Shown one piece after another: positions 53,766 through 63,430 of a stretch of DNA of 64,000 bases. The position numbers were made by a program, and so were the translations under genes. This DNA is from DASXQK01 sp963757155 (GTDB taxonomy: Bacteria > Pseudomonadota > Alphaproteobacteria > Dongiales > Dongiaceae), in assembly GCA_963757155.1 (NCBI GenBank), contig CAVWQS010000009.1, positions 310,001 to 374,000 on the forward strand, written 5' to 3'. The first letter of the stretch is position 1, and the number at the start of each line of letters is the position of its first letter. The notes beneath the pieces were generated by a model. That model saw nothing but the letters and a program-made list of their open reading frames with translations. It searched no databases and was not told where the DNA came from.

Positions 53766-54865
53766 TTTGCGTTCCCTTCGCCGCGCTCGTCCACGGCGAC
53801 CGTGACCGAGAGGCCCGGGCGCAGGCGGCCCAGCTTCGCGGCATCGCCGTCGAGCAGGATGCGCACCGGCACGCGCTGGACGATCTTGGTGAAATTGCCC
53901 GTGGCGTTCTCCGGCGGCAGGATGCTGAACTCGGCCCCGGTCGCCGGCGCCAGGCTGCCGACATGGCCGATGAACACCTCGCCGGGCAGGACGTCGGCCT
54001 GGATCCGCACCGGCAATCCCGGCTGCATCCGGGCGAGCTGGCTCTCCTTGAAATTGGCATCGATCCAGAGCCCCTCGGCCGGCACCAGGGAGATGAGCTG
54101 GGCGCCCACCGGCGCGAAGGCGCCGCGGCGTGCGCTGCGGTTGCCGATGACGCCGTCGATGGGGGCGCGCAGCTCGGTATAGCTGAGGTTGAGCTGGGCG
54201 GTGTCGCGATCGGCGATGGCGGCGGCGAGATCCGCCTGGGTCTGCTGCTTCTGGGTATCGATGACGTCGAGCTCGCGCTCGGCCGCCGTCACCGCGGCGC
54301 GGGCCTTCTGATCGGCGGCCGTCGCCTTCTTGTAATCGGCATCGGCCTGCTGGAAGCGCTGCAGCGAGGCATATTGCCCCTGGATCAGGCTGCGGTAGCG
54401 GTCGACATCGTATTTCGCCCGCGCGATCTCGGCCGCGGTCGCCGCGAGCTCGGCCTCAGCCTGGGCGATCATCGCCTGCTGAAGCTGGCGCCGGGCATCG
54501 AGATTGGCCAAGGTCGCCTGCTGCCCGGCGACGCTTGCCGTCGCCCGCGCCAGCGCCGCCTTGTAGTCGCGGTCGTCGAGCTTCACCAGCAGATCGCCGG
54601 CATGGACCGCCTGGTTGTCGGTGACCGCCACCTCGGCGATGAAGCCCGCGACCTTCGGGGCGATCACCGTGATGTCGCCGCCGACATAGGCATCGTCGGT
54701 GCTTTCGATGAAGCGCCCGACCGTCCACCAGTCATGGCCGTACCAGGTCGCGGCACCGGCAAGCAGGAGGGCCGCGGCGGCAAGGCCCAGATGCTTCGGG
54801 CGCGGGCGCTTCCTGGCGGCAGAGGGGATCGTGACACCGGTCCCGTCGAGCACGGCGCTGGTCAT
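53762..54865 (-). CDS. EmrA-like (HlyD-family) membrane-fusion protein
   Basis: 367 aa periplasmic adaptor anchored by one N-terminal helix (HLGLAAAALLLAGAATWYG). The lipoyl/barrel-sandwich halves are FIESTDDAYVGGDITVIAPK, VAGFIAEVAVTDNQAVHAGD and, after a long alpha-helical hairpin (residues ~110-200), LSYTELRAPIDGVIGNRSA. AAGGAGCC before the ATG at 54865 sets the start; the upstream ATG in the same frame (54892) lies inside the preceding regulator gene. Coupled by ATGA both to the regulator before it and to the EmrB-like gene after it. Confidence 0.92.
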   Translation of the reverse strand: MTSAVLDGTGVTIPSAARKRPRPKHLGLAAAALLLAGAATWYGHDWWTVGRFIESTDDAYVGGDITVIAPKVAGFIAEVAVTDNQAVHAGDLLVKLDDRDYKAALARATASVAGQQATLANLDARRQLQQAMIAQAEAELAATAAEIARAKYDVDRYRSLIQGQYASLQRFQQADADYKKATAADQKARAAVTAAERELDVIDTQKQQTQADLAAAIADRDTAQLNLSYTELRAPIDGVIGNRSARRGAFAPVGAQLISLVPAEGLWIDANFKESQLARMQPGLPVRIQADVLPGEVFIGHVGSLAPATGAEFSILPPENATGNFTKIVQRVPVRILLDGDAAKLGRLRPGLSVTVAVDERGEGNAK

Positions 54866-55378
54866 GACGCGGCTCCTTTCGAGGCAATGCATTTTTCGGC
54901 GATGAAGGCCTGGCGACGCTTCGTCTGCTCATCGGCGGCGGGGCCAGCGACGGAGCGGAAGGCCGGGGCGGTCAGCGGCCGGCCGCTCGCCCGATCCACC
55001 AGGACCGGATCGGCCGGGACGCCGGTCTGGCTATCCACCAGCTGGACGCTCGGGACCCTCGGGCGCCAGATGCTTGTTGCCCCAGGCGAGGAGCGACCAG
55101 ATCACCGGGCGGAAGTCGCGGCCTCGTTCGGTGAGGAGATATTCGTCCCGCGGCGGGTGCGCGCTATAGCGCCGGCGCTCCAGCAGCCCGGCCTCGACCA
55201 GGGATTTCAGCCGCCGGGCCAGGATGTTGGGGGCGATGCCGAGGCTCGTCTGGAACTGGTCGAAGCGGGTCAGCCCCTGGAAGGCATCCCTGAGGATCAG
55301 GATGCTCCAGCGCTCGCCCACCCGTTCCAGGCTGCGGGCGATGGGGCATTGGAGGGTGTTGAAACTCTTGTGCTGCAT
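54862..55378 (-). pseudogene. HxlR-family regulator of the efflux operon, one-base frameshift
   Basis: The frame from 55378 is a typical HxlR winged helix: CPIARSLERVGERWSILILR, FDQFQTSLGIAPNILARRLK, then YLLTERGRDFRPVIWSLLAW. It ends early at 55031, but a +1 shift in a CCC run (plus-strand GGG 55052-55054) restores the normal tail: VQLVDSQTGVPADPVLVDRA, SGRPLTAPAFRSVAGPAADE. The restored stop overlaps the EmrA start (ATGA). The intact protein would be 171 aa. It probably represses the pump; the single-base break may be a consensus error. Confidence 0.85.
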
Positions 55379-55452
55379 GGGGTCTCACAACGAGGTCACT
55401 TTCGTTATGAAAGCCATATAGCGCCAAGACTATCATTATGCAAGTATCTTTT

Positions 55453-56571
55453 TCAGCCCGGACCCAAGACGGCAAAGCCGGGTTCCTGCCGCCGCCGCCA
55501 GAAGGGCCGGTCGGACCATCGCTGCTCCATTGCGTAGTAGTGCTGGAGAGTCCGCCGGTAAGCGGCAAATTCGCGAGGGATTAGAGCGCGATAGCGGGCA
55601 AGCCCGCGGTCGTCGCCGCGGCACAGCCAATCCGCAACGGCATAGGCCGCGAAGATGCCCGATCGCAGGGCCTTGACGATCCCTTGGGAGGAGATCGGGT
55701 CGAAGCAGCTTGCCGCATCGCCCACCGCCAGCAGCGGGAGATCCACCCCTGCTGTCAGGCAGCGGGAGCCGGCAGGATGCAGGCTGGGCGCGGCCAGCGG
55801 TCTTGCCTCGCATGCCGTTGCCGCGATGAACCGGGTTTCGCCGAGGGATTGCATCCAGGCTTCCGGACCGCGCAGTCCGCGGCGCCGGAGGATATCGGCA
55901 TCCGTCATGCAGGCGATCACCCGCCTTCCCCCGGGAAGGGCGGCCGAATACCACCAGCCATCGGCAAAGGCCTCGATCATCGTGCCCTCGCCTGCCTCGC
56001 TTCCGCCCTCGAAATGGACGTAGCAGCCGATCAGCCCGTCGCGGCCGGCCGGTCGGGCGCCCTGCATCCGCGATAGCGCCGCCGCACGCCCCGTCGCATC
56101 CAGGACGAAGCGCGCCGTCAGCGCTTCGGCATCGGCACCGCATTCGATCCGCCAAACTCCCGCTTCATGGGCCAGCCGCCGGACCTTCGCCCGCAAGCGG
56201 CGAGCACCGCCCTCTTCGGCCGCCTCGGCCAGCATCAGGTCGAAGCGGGCGCGGTCGAGCCGCCAGCCGCACTGATGTGCCGACAGCAGGAACTCGTTGC
56301 TCGCGAGCGCGGGCCCACCCCAGGCCGCCACCGTGCGATAGGAGGCGGCGTGGCCGGCCCGGCGGAACCGCTCCCACAGGCCAAGCTGGGCGAGGATGGG
56401 CTGAATCGGTGGCGGCACCGTCTCGCCCACCCGCAGCGTCGGGGGCGGCGCGGCATCGACCAAGCAGAGCGTGAGTTCCGGCGCCACGATCCGCAGCATG
56501 ATCGCCGCGGCCGCGCCCGCCGGCCCTGCGCCGGCGATGACGACGTCGAAATCAGACGTCAGGGACGACAT
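55453..56571 (-). CDS. lodB: LodB-like FAD-dependent maturation flavoprotein
   Basis: 372-aa flavoprotein of the tryptophan-halogenase/geranylgeranyl-reductase fold: FAD-binding VVIAGAGPAGAAAAIMLR at residues 10-27, GETVPPPIQPILAQLGLWER, FVLDATGRAA and the second FAD motif LLAVGDAASCFDPISSQGIV. LodB/GoxB proteins are required to form the cysteine tryptophylquinone of the neighbouring LodA-type oxidase and have no separate catabolic role. It starts 12 bp after the lodA-like stop, the invariant lod gene order. The gene symbol indicates family; identity to a tested LodB was not measured. Confidence 0.82.
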   Translation of the reverse strand: MSSLTSDFDVVIAGAGPAGAAAAIMLRIVAPELTLCLVDAAPPPTLRVGETVPPPIQPILAQLGLWERFRRAGHAASYRTVAAWGGPALASNEFLLSAHQCGWRLDRARFDLMLAEAAEEGGARRLRAKVRRLAHEAGVWRIECGADAEALTARFVLDATGRAAALSRMQGARPAGRDGLIGCYVHFEGGSEAGEGTMIEAFADGWWYSAALPGGRRVIACMTDADILRRRGLRGPEAWMQSLGETRFIAATACEARPLAAPSLHPAGSRCLTAGVDLPLLAVGDAASCFDPISSQGIVKALRSGIFAAYAVADWLCRGDDRGLARYRALIPREFAAYRRTLQHYYAMEQRWSDRPFWRRRQEPGFAVLGPG

Positions 56572-56583
56572 CCCCGATACGGC

Positions 56584-58839
56584 TCAGCCGCGCTCCAGCA
56601 CGACATATTTCGGGGCGTTCAGATCCGAGGAGGGCTGGGCGAAGGCGCTCGGCGGGAGGGCGGGATTGCGGAGCACGAAGCCGAGCTTGGACCACTCGGT
56701 CACCATCCTGAGATCGCCGGCATTGGTCTGCGGAATGCCATTGCTCCAATCGACCTGAACCCCGTTCTGGTCCCAGACCTGCACGGGCCGGTGCGCCGGC
56801 CACCACAGGGTCTCCCAGATCATCTCCTCCGCGATCAGCCGCCGGTCGCCGTCGCTCTCGGGCGAGATCACGTTCCAATCGGCATAGGTCACGTTGATCG
56901 GATTGGTCGTGCATTCGTTGAAATCGCCCTGCCAGGGCAAAGCCATGGATTTGGTCAGATCGCCGGGCTGGAGGCCCGTCGCGTAGTCATTGTCCTGGCT
57001 GAGCGGGTTCTCGACGTTGAAGGTATAGGATGCGAGGTCGGCAGCGTGAAACTGGATCGCCGTCGCCGCCGATTGGATGAAATCCGACAGGCTCCGGTCG
57101 GCCTTGATCCGATAAGGCTCGCGATAGACCGAGGGATTGCGCAGGATCCAGCCGACCTCGCCGCCCGGACAGAAGGCGCCGCCCAGCGCGTTCGACAGCA
57201 CACCGCGATCCAGCTCACGTCCGGTCTTGGGCGGCGTGGTCGGATAGGGCAGGTAGGGGTTGTAGGTCTTCTTGTCGAGCCAACCCTGCTCGATCTCATT
57301 GATGAACTTGCCCTCGGCCCATTGCTTCAAAATGAACAGCTGATAATCGGTCAGCCGCAGGAATTTCGAGGGAAGCAGATTGTCCAGCGGGTTGTCGCCG
57401 CAGAGCAGCGGCATCAGCGGCAGGTTGTGGAGGCGGCTGCTGACCCGATCGACCACCCGGAACTCGTTCTCCTCCCCCGGCAGGCGCAGGAGGTCGAACA
57501 GGAAATTGCGCATCGGCCAATAGGGGTCTTCGATCCACCGCCCCTCCTCGTCCTGGTCCGGCCGCTTGTCCTTGGGCCGCCGGGCCGCCGTCTCGACCAC
57601 GGCCTCGCCTTGGCTGGCGTCGCGGGCGGCCTGCCGGGCATCCCGGGCCGCGTCGCGTTCGGCGCGTGTCCCGTGGCGCCGCGGCGTCACCCCCAGCTTG
57701 CAGGGATCGAAGGTGCCGCGCTGCTGCTGGTCATGGGGAAAATTCGACTGGCCGAGGATGTCGGTCAGGAAGCGAAACTCGTCGGGCCGATAGAGAATCG
57801 GCCAGATATCGCGGTAGAACCAGGGCCTGACCGATCTATTCCAAGTCAACCTTCCCGCCTTCCAAAGCCGAAGGGCGGTCTCATCACTCGGATCGACGCG
57901 ATCGGGATTGTCGAAGCTGTCGAGCCGGCCATAGAGCGCGGTGTCGCCGGCAAGCTCGCGAACCGCCGTGTCGTAGACCACCTCATCCATGGTCACCATG
58001 TCGAGCATCTCCGGCACGAAGCGCGGATAACCCACGACGACCCAGGCCGGATACTCCACATCGACAAAACGATTCTGCTGGACCTGGTCCGAGAGCATGA
58101 CGAGGCGCGCCATCACGGGACCATCGGCCGTGTCGTCGTACCAGCCGTCGTTGTTGGCATAGTCTTCGATATGGGGCTCGCCCGGGCCGGTCAGCTCGCT
58201 GCCGGAGCGGCCATAGCCGCCCAGGACGAGCAGCCTTCCGGCATCGTCCGTCATCATCTCGCCCAGCGTGTCGATGGGATTGGGCGCGAGCTCGGCCGGC
58301 GGAAAATTCGTGGCATAACCACCCTCGCCGCTGCGATCGAAGGGCGCGCGGCGCCGGGTGGTCACATTGACGCTGCGCGGGCCGGGATCGATGATGAGCC
58401 GCTCGCGCCGGGAATCGGGCACCGCGGCGTTGCGCCGCGCCGTACCGTCGGGATGGCCATGCTCGCCGGACAAGCCGTCGAACTGGTACCAGCAGGCTTT
58501 CTTATTGGCGACATAGACGCGCCACTGGATATCGACGAGTTTGCCCCTGTTGCCGCCGCCCTCTACATGATCGCCGAGCCTGAGCGGCCGGCCTTCCGGC
58601 GATTCCTCGTCATAGACGAAGATCTGAAACCGCGCGGCCTGGCGCTTGATGCGCCCCTCTGCATCCTTGAAACGCTGGACCAGCCGCGGCGTCACCCCAT
58701 CGGGCTCGAACAGCGGGTTGCCATCGGCGCCGCATTCCTGGGGCAGCCCTGCCGGAGTCTCGGGCGCCAGATAGAAATCCGTCTCGCTATTGCCGAGGCG
58801 CGCGATGCCGATACCCGGATGGATCTTGTAGGTGGCCAC
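56584..58839 (-). CDS. lodA: LodA-like cysteine-tryptophylquinone oxidase
   Basis: 751 aa from a GTG at 58839 (ATYKIHPGIGIARLGNSETD, the characteristic opening of LodA/GoxA proteins; the frame upstream is not coding). Characterised relatives oxidise the epsilon-amine of lysine (LodA) or glycine (GoxA), releasing ammonia and H2O2, with a quinone made from a Cys and a Trp. The expected pair here is Cys557 in GGAFCPGGEVGW and Trp636 in ALPWQGDFNEC, assigned by motif. An Ala/Arg-rich low-complexity insert occupies residues ~385-430. No classical signal peptide. It lies 11 bp after the tyrosinase gene. The substrate cannot be predicted. Confidence 0.85.
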   Translation of the reverse strand: MATYKIHPGIGIARLGNSETDFYLAPETPAGLPQECGADGNPLFEPDGVTPRLVQRFKDAEGRIKRQAARFQIFVYDEESPEGRPLRLGDHVEGGGNRGKLVDIQWRVYVANKKACWYQFDGLSGEHGHPDGTARRNAAVPDSRRERLIIDPGPRSVNVTTRRRAPFDRSGEGGYATNFPPAELAPNPIDTLGEMMTDDAGRLLVLGGYGRSGSELTGPGEPHIEDYANNDGWYDDTADGPVMARLVMLSDQVQQNRFVDVEYPAWVVVGYPRFVPEMLDMVTMDEVVYDTAVRELAGDTALYGRLDSFDNPDRVDPSDETALRLWKAGRLTWNRSVRPWFYRDIWPILYRPDEFRFLTDILGQSNFPHDQQQRGTFDPCKLGVTPRRHGTRAERDAARDARQAARDASQGEAVVETAARRPKDKRPDQDEEGRWIEDPYWPMRNFLFDLLRLPGEENEFRVVDRVSSRLHNLPLMPLLCGDNPLDNLLPSKFLRLTDYQLFILKQWAEGKFINEIEQGWLDKKTYNPYLPYPTTPPKTGRELDRGVLSNALGGAFCPGGEVGWILRNPSVYREPYRIKADRSLSDFIQSAATAIQFHAADLASYTFNVENPLSQDNDYATGLQPGDLTKSMALPWQGDFNECTTNPINVTYADWNVISPESDGDRRLIAEEMIWETLWWPAHRPVQVWDQNGVQVDWSNGIPQTNAGDLRMVTEWSKLGFVLRNPALPPSAFAQPSSDLNAPKYVVLERG

Positions 58840-58850
58840 GGGGCAAATTC

Positions 58851-60969
58851 CTAATCGAGGAAATTGAGCGATACGCCTTCGAGCTTCAGCAGGTCCGACT
58901 CCTCCTGATAATCGACGCCGATCACCAGCAGCGTGATCTGCAGCGAGTCGGCGGTTTCCAGGAGCCGGCGCGCGCATTGGGTGACATCGATCCGATGGTT
59001 GCGCGGGGTGTTATGGCTTCTCGGCCGCCGGTCGTAATCGCGCGACTGCGCCGGCGGCAGATCGCAATGACCCGGGCCGCCATAACAGCCGCCATGGCCG
59101 AAGACCGCGAGATAGCCGGCGAAATTCGGATTGTCATGCACCGGCGTGGCGGCATCCGCCCCGGGCTGGTTGAGGAAGGCCCGGATGAAGCAGGAGCGCA
59201 TGAGCTGGGGCACCCAATGCAGCCGGATCTCCGCCTTGCGGAAGGCCTTGATCTTCTCGTCGATCTTGATCGGCGTCGAGACGAAGCGTGCGATCGGCGC
59301 CTCGAGCCCCACCGGCATGAAGAAGGAGCCGCGGACATATTCATAGCCGAACCGGTCGATGCTCAGCATATCCCGGATCGTGTAGCTCCAGGGCGACAGC
59401 ACCGCATCGAGGTCGTCCGGCAGACCGTTGGGATTGCGCTTCTGCCACTCCCACCAGATGCGGTCGACATTGACATGGATCGGCCAGAAGACCGGGTCGT
59501 AGGACGCCGTCAGATTGCTGAACATGTCGCCCACACCGGGCTGCGAATAGAGATCTTCCCGGCTGTGGAAGCGCCGACCGGAAACCTGGGCGAAGGCGTT
59601 GCGCCTGGCACCTATCCGGGACGGCGAATCCTCCGCACCCGGCGCGGCGGCCGGCACCGTCTTGCAGGCAAAGGCTGCGCTGTCCTGGTCGGGGTTCTGG
59701 CCACCGGTCCAGATATGCATGGTGTTGTGGGGATTCTGGTCGAGAAAACCGAAGGCGGCGTTGTAGATGCTGCCGCCGCCGAAATCGCGGAAGTTGTTGA
59801 GCTCGAGGATCTGCTCCATGTCGCCGGCGGAGGGGTAATGGTAGTGGATCACATTGTTGATCGTGCCGCCGCCCTTGTATTCCGCCGGATAGCGCAACGG
59901 GTACCAGAGGGCATTAGAGGCGAGCAGCGCATCGATCATCCGTCGCCGGTTCGCATCCTTGATGCCGGGCGTCACCGCCTGATAGCCGATGGTCTCGATC
60001 ACATGGCAGAAGAAGCGGTGCTGGGAGGTGAAGTACCGGCGCTCGCGGCCGAGCGCCAGGAAGGCTGCCTTCTGCGCCGGCGTCGGTGCCGGGTCCAACA
60101 CGCCCACCAGCCATTCCGCCTGCTCCTCCGTCAGGAAGGCCCGCAATGATGGCGGAATGATCCAGCCGGTCTCCGGCTCCTCCGGCCGGTACTGCGGCAT
60201 CGTCCAGTCCCAATAAGGCAAGGTCAGATCGGGCTCGAAATCCTGCAGATTCTGCTCGAACTCGTAGAGATAGGCGCGATGCCAGGGCAGGAAGCGCTCC
60301 CAGCCATGCTGGCAATGGTTCTGGTGGATGAGGGCCTGGTTGTTGTAGCTGCGCCGGTCCTCGGGCCAGGCGTTCAGATCGTAGAGATGCCGGAAGGCCC
60401 CGCGCAGCCGCTCGATCTGCGCCTCGCTCAGGCAATCGAGATTGGCCCGCTGGCGCGGCTCGCCAGGACGGCGGGCGCGGCGATTGACCCCTTCGGCAAA
60501 GACCGCCAGATCCGTCACATCCGCCAGCCGGGCCTTGGCAGGCCCATCCCCGGGGCTCTCCAGCCGCGCGGCCGCGATGCTGTTCAGATGGTCATCGCTC
60601 GGGCAGCCGTCGTCGATCCATTCCGCAATGAAGGCGATATCGCGCCTCCGCAACGCGGGAGCCGCCCCAGGGCAGCGGCGGCAGGCGCCCGCCGTCGAAG
60701 GGCGCCTCGCCGCGAAGGCCCTTGATCAGTCCGGAGGCGGCGCCGCGCGAGGCGGCGGGCTCGCAGCAGGAGGACGGCGACTCGGGAGCGATGAGAGGTA
60801 CGCCCTCGAGCTTCAAGGTCTTGAGCTGCGCCGCGCTCAGCTCCCAGAACCGTCCGATCCCACCGTAGTCGGCAGCACTCGCGCCCGCCGCGGCATTCAG
60901 GATATCCCTGACCCGCTGATGCCGGGTCTTCTGGTCACCGGCCGCATTCGCCGATCCCGCCTCAGCCAT
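58851..60969 (-). pseudogene. Tyrosinase-family type 3 copper protein, one-base frameshift
   Basis: The catalytic domain is clear: the CuA region with HQNHCQHGWERFLPWHRAYL (the FLPWHRxYL block), and the CuB region with NPHNTMHIWTGG and DPVFWPIHVNVDRIWWEWQ. The N-terminal ~100 residues (from the ATG at 60969, GGAGGG upstream) are in another frame and join by a +1 shift in the GGG at 60657-60659; repaired length is ~705 aa. The N-terminal extension, with LKGLRG-like, PFDGGRLPPLPWGG and AFIAEWIDDGCP segments and several cysteines, is not part of a normal tyrosinase. Predicted to oxidise phenols to quinones. Second gene of the lod-like operon. Confidence 0.85.
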
Positions 60970-60993
60970 GCCGCGCCCTCCGCGACACCGCCG

Positions 60994-62692
60994 TTACGGC
61001 GCCGGAAACCACTGGGCCTTCTGAAGCATCAGCCAGGAGAAGTCGCCACTGAGCTGGCCCGAATGGGTGCCCTTCTGGGTCTGCGGGTCGTAGCTGGTCC
61101 AGATGCCCGCCGAGGAGTGGCAGCCCATGCAGCTTTCCGTGGCGAGGATCTGGGTCGAGATGCCCGGCTTGACGGGTGAGGTGCTGTTGTTGAGCAGGGC
61201 GTTCCACCAGACCGGATCGGGGGTATAACCGGCAATCGGCGTGCCCGGCGGGGTGACGGAGGCATAGCTGGGCGGGCAGTTGGCGCTGGCGGGCACCGCC
61301 TCCTCCAGATTGCAAGCCGGCTGATTGCCGCTCTGGAAATAGCTCTCCATGGTGATGTTGGTGAGGAAGACCGGCGTCGGCTGGCCGCCCGGCTTGTTGG
61401 TGACCGCGTCCGGCAGCCCGGCATCCCAGGCCGCCGGCAAGGCGGTGGGATCGGTCGGCCATTGGGTATCGATCAGCTGGTAGTACTGCCAGATCGACCC
61501 GGCCTTCCCCAGCGCCGCGGCAACTTGGGTATTGAGGCTCACTTTGTCCGCGGGGATCGGGATCGTGCGGGAGATCTGGACCGGAATCCTCGGGTAGACG
61601 CCGCTCTTATCCGCCTGCGGCTGGACATCGGTCATGCAGATCGGGCAGCCGGGACCGTTGAACGAGGCCTGCAGATTTGGGATGGGCCACATTGTCGACG
61701 GAGAGATTGTCGACCTGCTCGAAGGTCGCCCAGATCCATTGCGGCGCGGCCGTCGTCTTGTGCGCGATATGCATGCCGACCAGACCGACCTTGACCTTCC
61801 GCTGCACCGGCTTGCCGTCGGAGCCCTGATCCATGACATAGGCGTCCTGGACGAAGAAGCGGGTCAGATCGTCCTTTCCCGGCACCATGATCTTCCAGGC
61901 AAGCTTCAACTCGAAGGAGCCGCTCCAATCCTGAGTCTCCTCACCCCAGGGCACAGATACCTTGGCCCCGGATTTGGAAAAGACGACTTGGCCGTTGATG
62001 TTGTAGAGCTTGTTGTCGCAGAGATAACCCACCTCATTGGGATCGATGAGGATCTCGTAGAAGACGAAATTCCCGTTCTGATCGATCAGCGGACCGCTGA
62101 AGGCCTGCGAAATATCGCCGCCCAGATTGGCGGCATTGAGCTCGCCCACCGCGGAGATCACGCCGAGGAAGCGGGTCGAGCGAGGGTTCACGGGCGCAGC
62201 GGTATTGAGGCGGAAGGGCGCCAGCCCCTTGCTCACCGGCAGCGCCGGGTCGCGGGTGAGGACGAGCTTGCGCATCGCGGCCGGCTGGGCGCAGGCCGCG
62301 GGCACGGCGCCGCCGACCTGGAAAATCGTGCTGCCCTCATGCCACAGCGTCCAATGGGGCGGGCCGAAATAGCTGTCCTCGAGATTGGGCGCCGGCTGGC
62401 CCTGGTTGTTCGTCGGCCAATTCAGCGCCAAGAACATCTGCCAGGCATTGAGATCGAACTCCCGCTGCAGCAGGGCGAATTGCCCGGCATTCCCCAGCTT
62501 ATCCTTGAGCGCGATGTCGACATCGCCCGGCATCTGCGGCGTCACTGCCGGCGAGAAATCCGGGAAGGCCGCGAGATAAGCGGGAGTCGCCGGCTGAGCG
62601 CTAAGCTCCGCGGCCGATGTCAGCGTGAGCAGCAAGCTGGCCGCTGTGATTCCAAGGCGGCGAGACAAACCTCCGGACATGCCGATCTTCAT
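60994..62692 (-). pseudogene. Secreted c-type-cytochrome-like protein, one-base frameshift
   Basis: The start at 62692 has GGGAGGGG upstream and gives a signal peptide (SRRLGITAASLLLTLTSAAELSA). The frame continues to ~61680, where a +1 shift in TTTGGG (61676-61681) is needed to reach the second half. Repaired length is ~565 aa. The C-terminal part carries a heme-attachment CMGCH (about residues 521-525) plus CPICM near the join. The bulk, including WQMFLALNWPTNNQGQ and a DDLTRFFVQDAYV segment, is a soluble beta-rich domain I cannot name. As first gene of the operon it could be the periplasmic electron acceptor for the enzymes behind it. Confidence 0.8.
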
Positions 62693-63055
62693 GATCCCCT
62701 CCCATTGCCATGCGTGAGCCGAGGATCATCAAATACGAATATTGTTTCTTTTCAGTAAACGCGGCTATTTGACTCCGCGGGTCTTGGAAAATTTCATCAA
62801 TATCAAGAAAATTTCATATCGCCGCGATGGACGCCAATGCGGTGACTCGTCTTCGGCAGTGCGACCCTGTTGCTGTCATCTGGCCTGTCGGACGGGGATC
62901 CGCCAAAACGTCATCACGATTCTCGTCTTGCTCAGGCTTGTCCCACGGCTGTCCGGTTCGGATTCCACGAACGAAGCGAACAACGCCAGCGCCAGTGGCC
63001 GCCCGCTGGGAGGCGGGTTGTCAGAATACGGAATGGCAAACGCTGCTCCCATTCG

Positions 63056-63223
63056 CGTCATGCTCGGGCTTGTCCCGAGCATCCACGCCTTTACGACAGC
63101 TGACCTCGTGAGTTGATCGACAAAAGGGCGCGAAGCGTCTCGGCTCAGGTCTATTTCTCCGCCATCCCCCAAGCGGAGCGGCCCTAAGACGTGGATGCTC
63201 GGGACAAGCCCGAGCATGACTGT
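63056..63223. repeat. Palindromic repeat family C, second facing pair
   Basis: gtcatgctcgggcttgtccc continuing gagcatccacg (63058-63088) faces its inverted copy cgtggatgctcgggacaagc continuing ccgagcatgac (63190-63220). Same design as 4349-4483, with CTCGGG/CCCGAG arms in place of GCCGGG/CCCGGC. Confidence 0.82.
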
Positions 63224-63377
63224 TGGGAGAGCGAGGCTCACTGACGTGAACCGGACAGCCGCAGCCGCGCGATTGAGGGTGGCGCCGACAACCGGAGCCG
63301 GACATCTGTCGACCATCAGGGCTGTGAGAGTAGGTTTGCCCAGCTTCAACCGGCTAGTCGCCCCGGCGGGCCTCTTC

Positions 63378-63409
63378 CCCTCTCCCGCGCCATGAAGCGC
63401 GGGAGAGGG
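63378..63409. terminator. Perfect 13-bp hairpin after the ABC binding-protein gene
   Basis: CCCTCTCCCGCGC (63378-63390), a six-base loop and its exact complement (63397-63409) lie 22 bp beyond the minus-strand stop at 63431. The stem is strong, but no T-run follows on either strand, so it is a hairpin of terminator type rather than a textbook one. Confidence 0.55.
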
Positions 63410-63430
63410 ATCGTCAGATCAAGGGCGCGC

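Larger units (their letters stand above)
62693..63430. other. 738-bp gene-free spacer before the cytochrome/tyrosinase/lod operon
   Basis: No frame has a credible start and protein pattern. The part adjoining the operon (62740-62820) is AT-rich (aaatttcatcaatatcaaga) and is the likely promoter region, reading left. The rest holds a family C repeat pair and a terminator-like hairpin. Confidence 0.55.

Noticed and set aside
56167..58854. 895-codon plus-strand frame over the LodA-like gene
   Set aside because: Antisense of a GC-rich gene with strong family motifs; no ribosome-binding site or recognisable domain.
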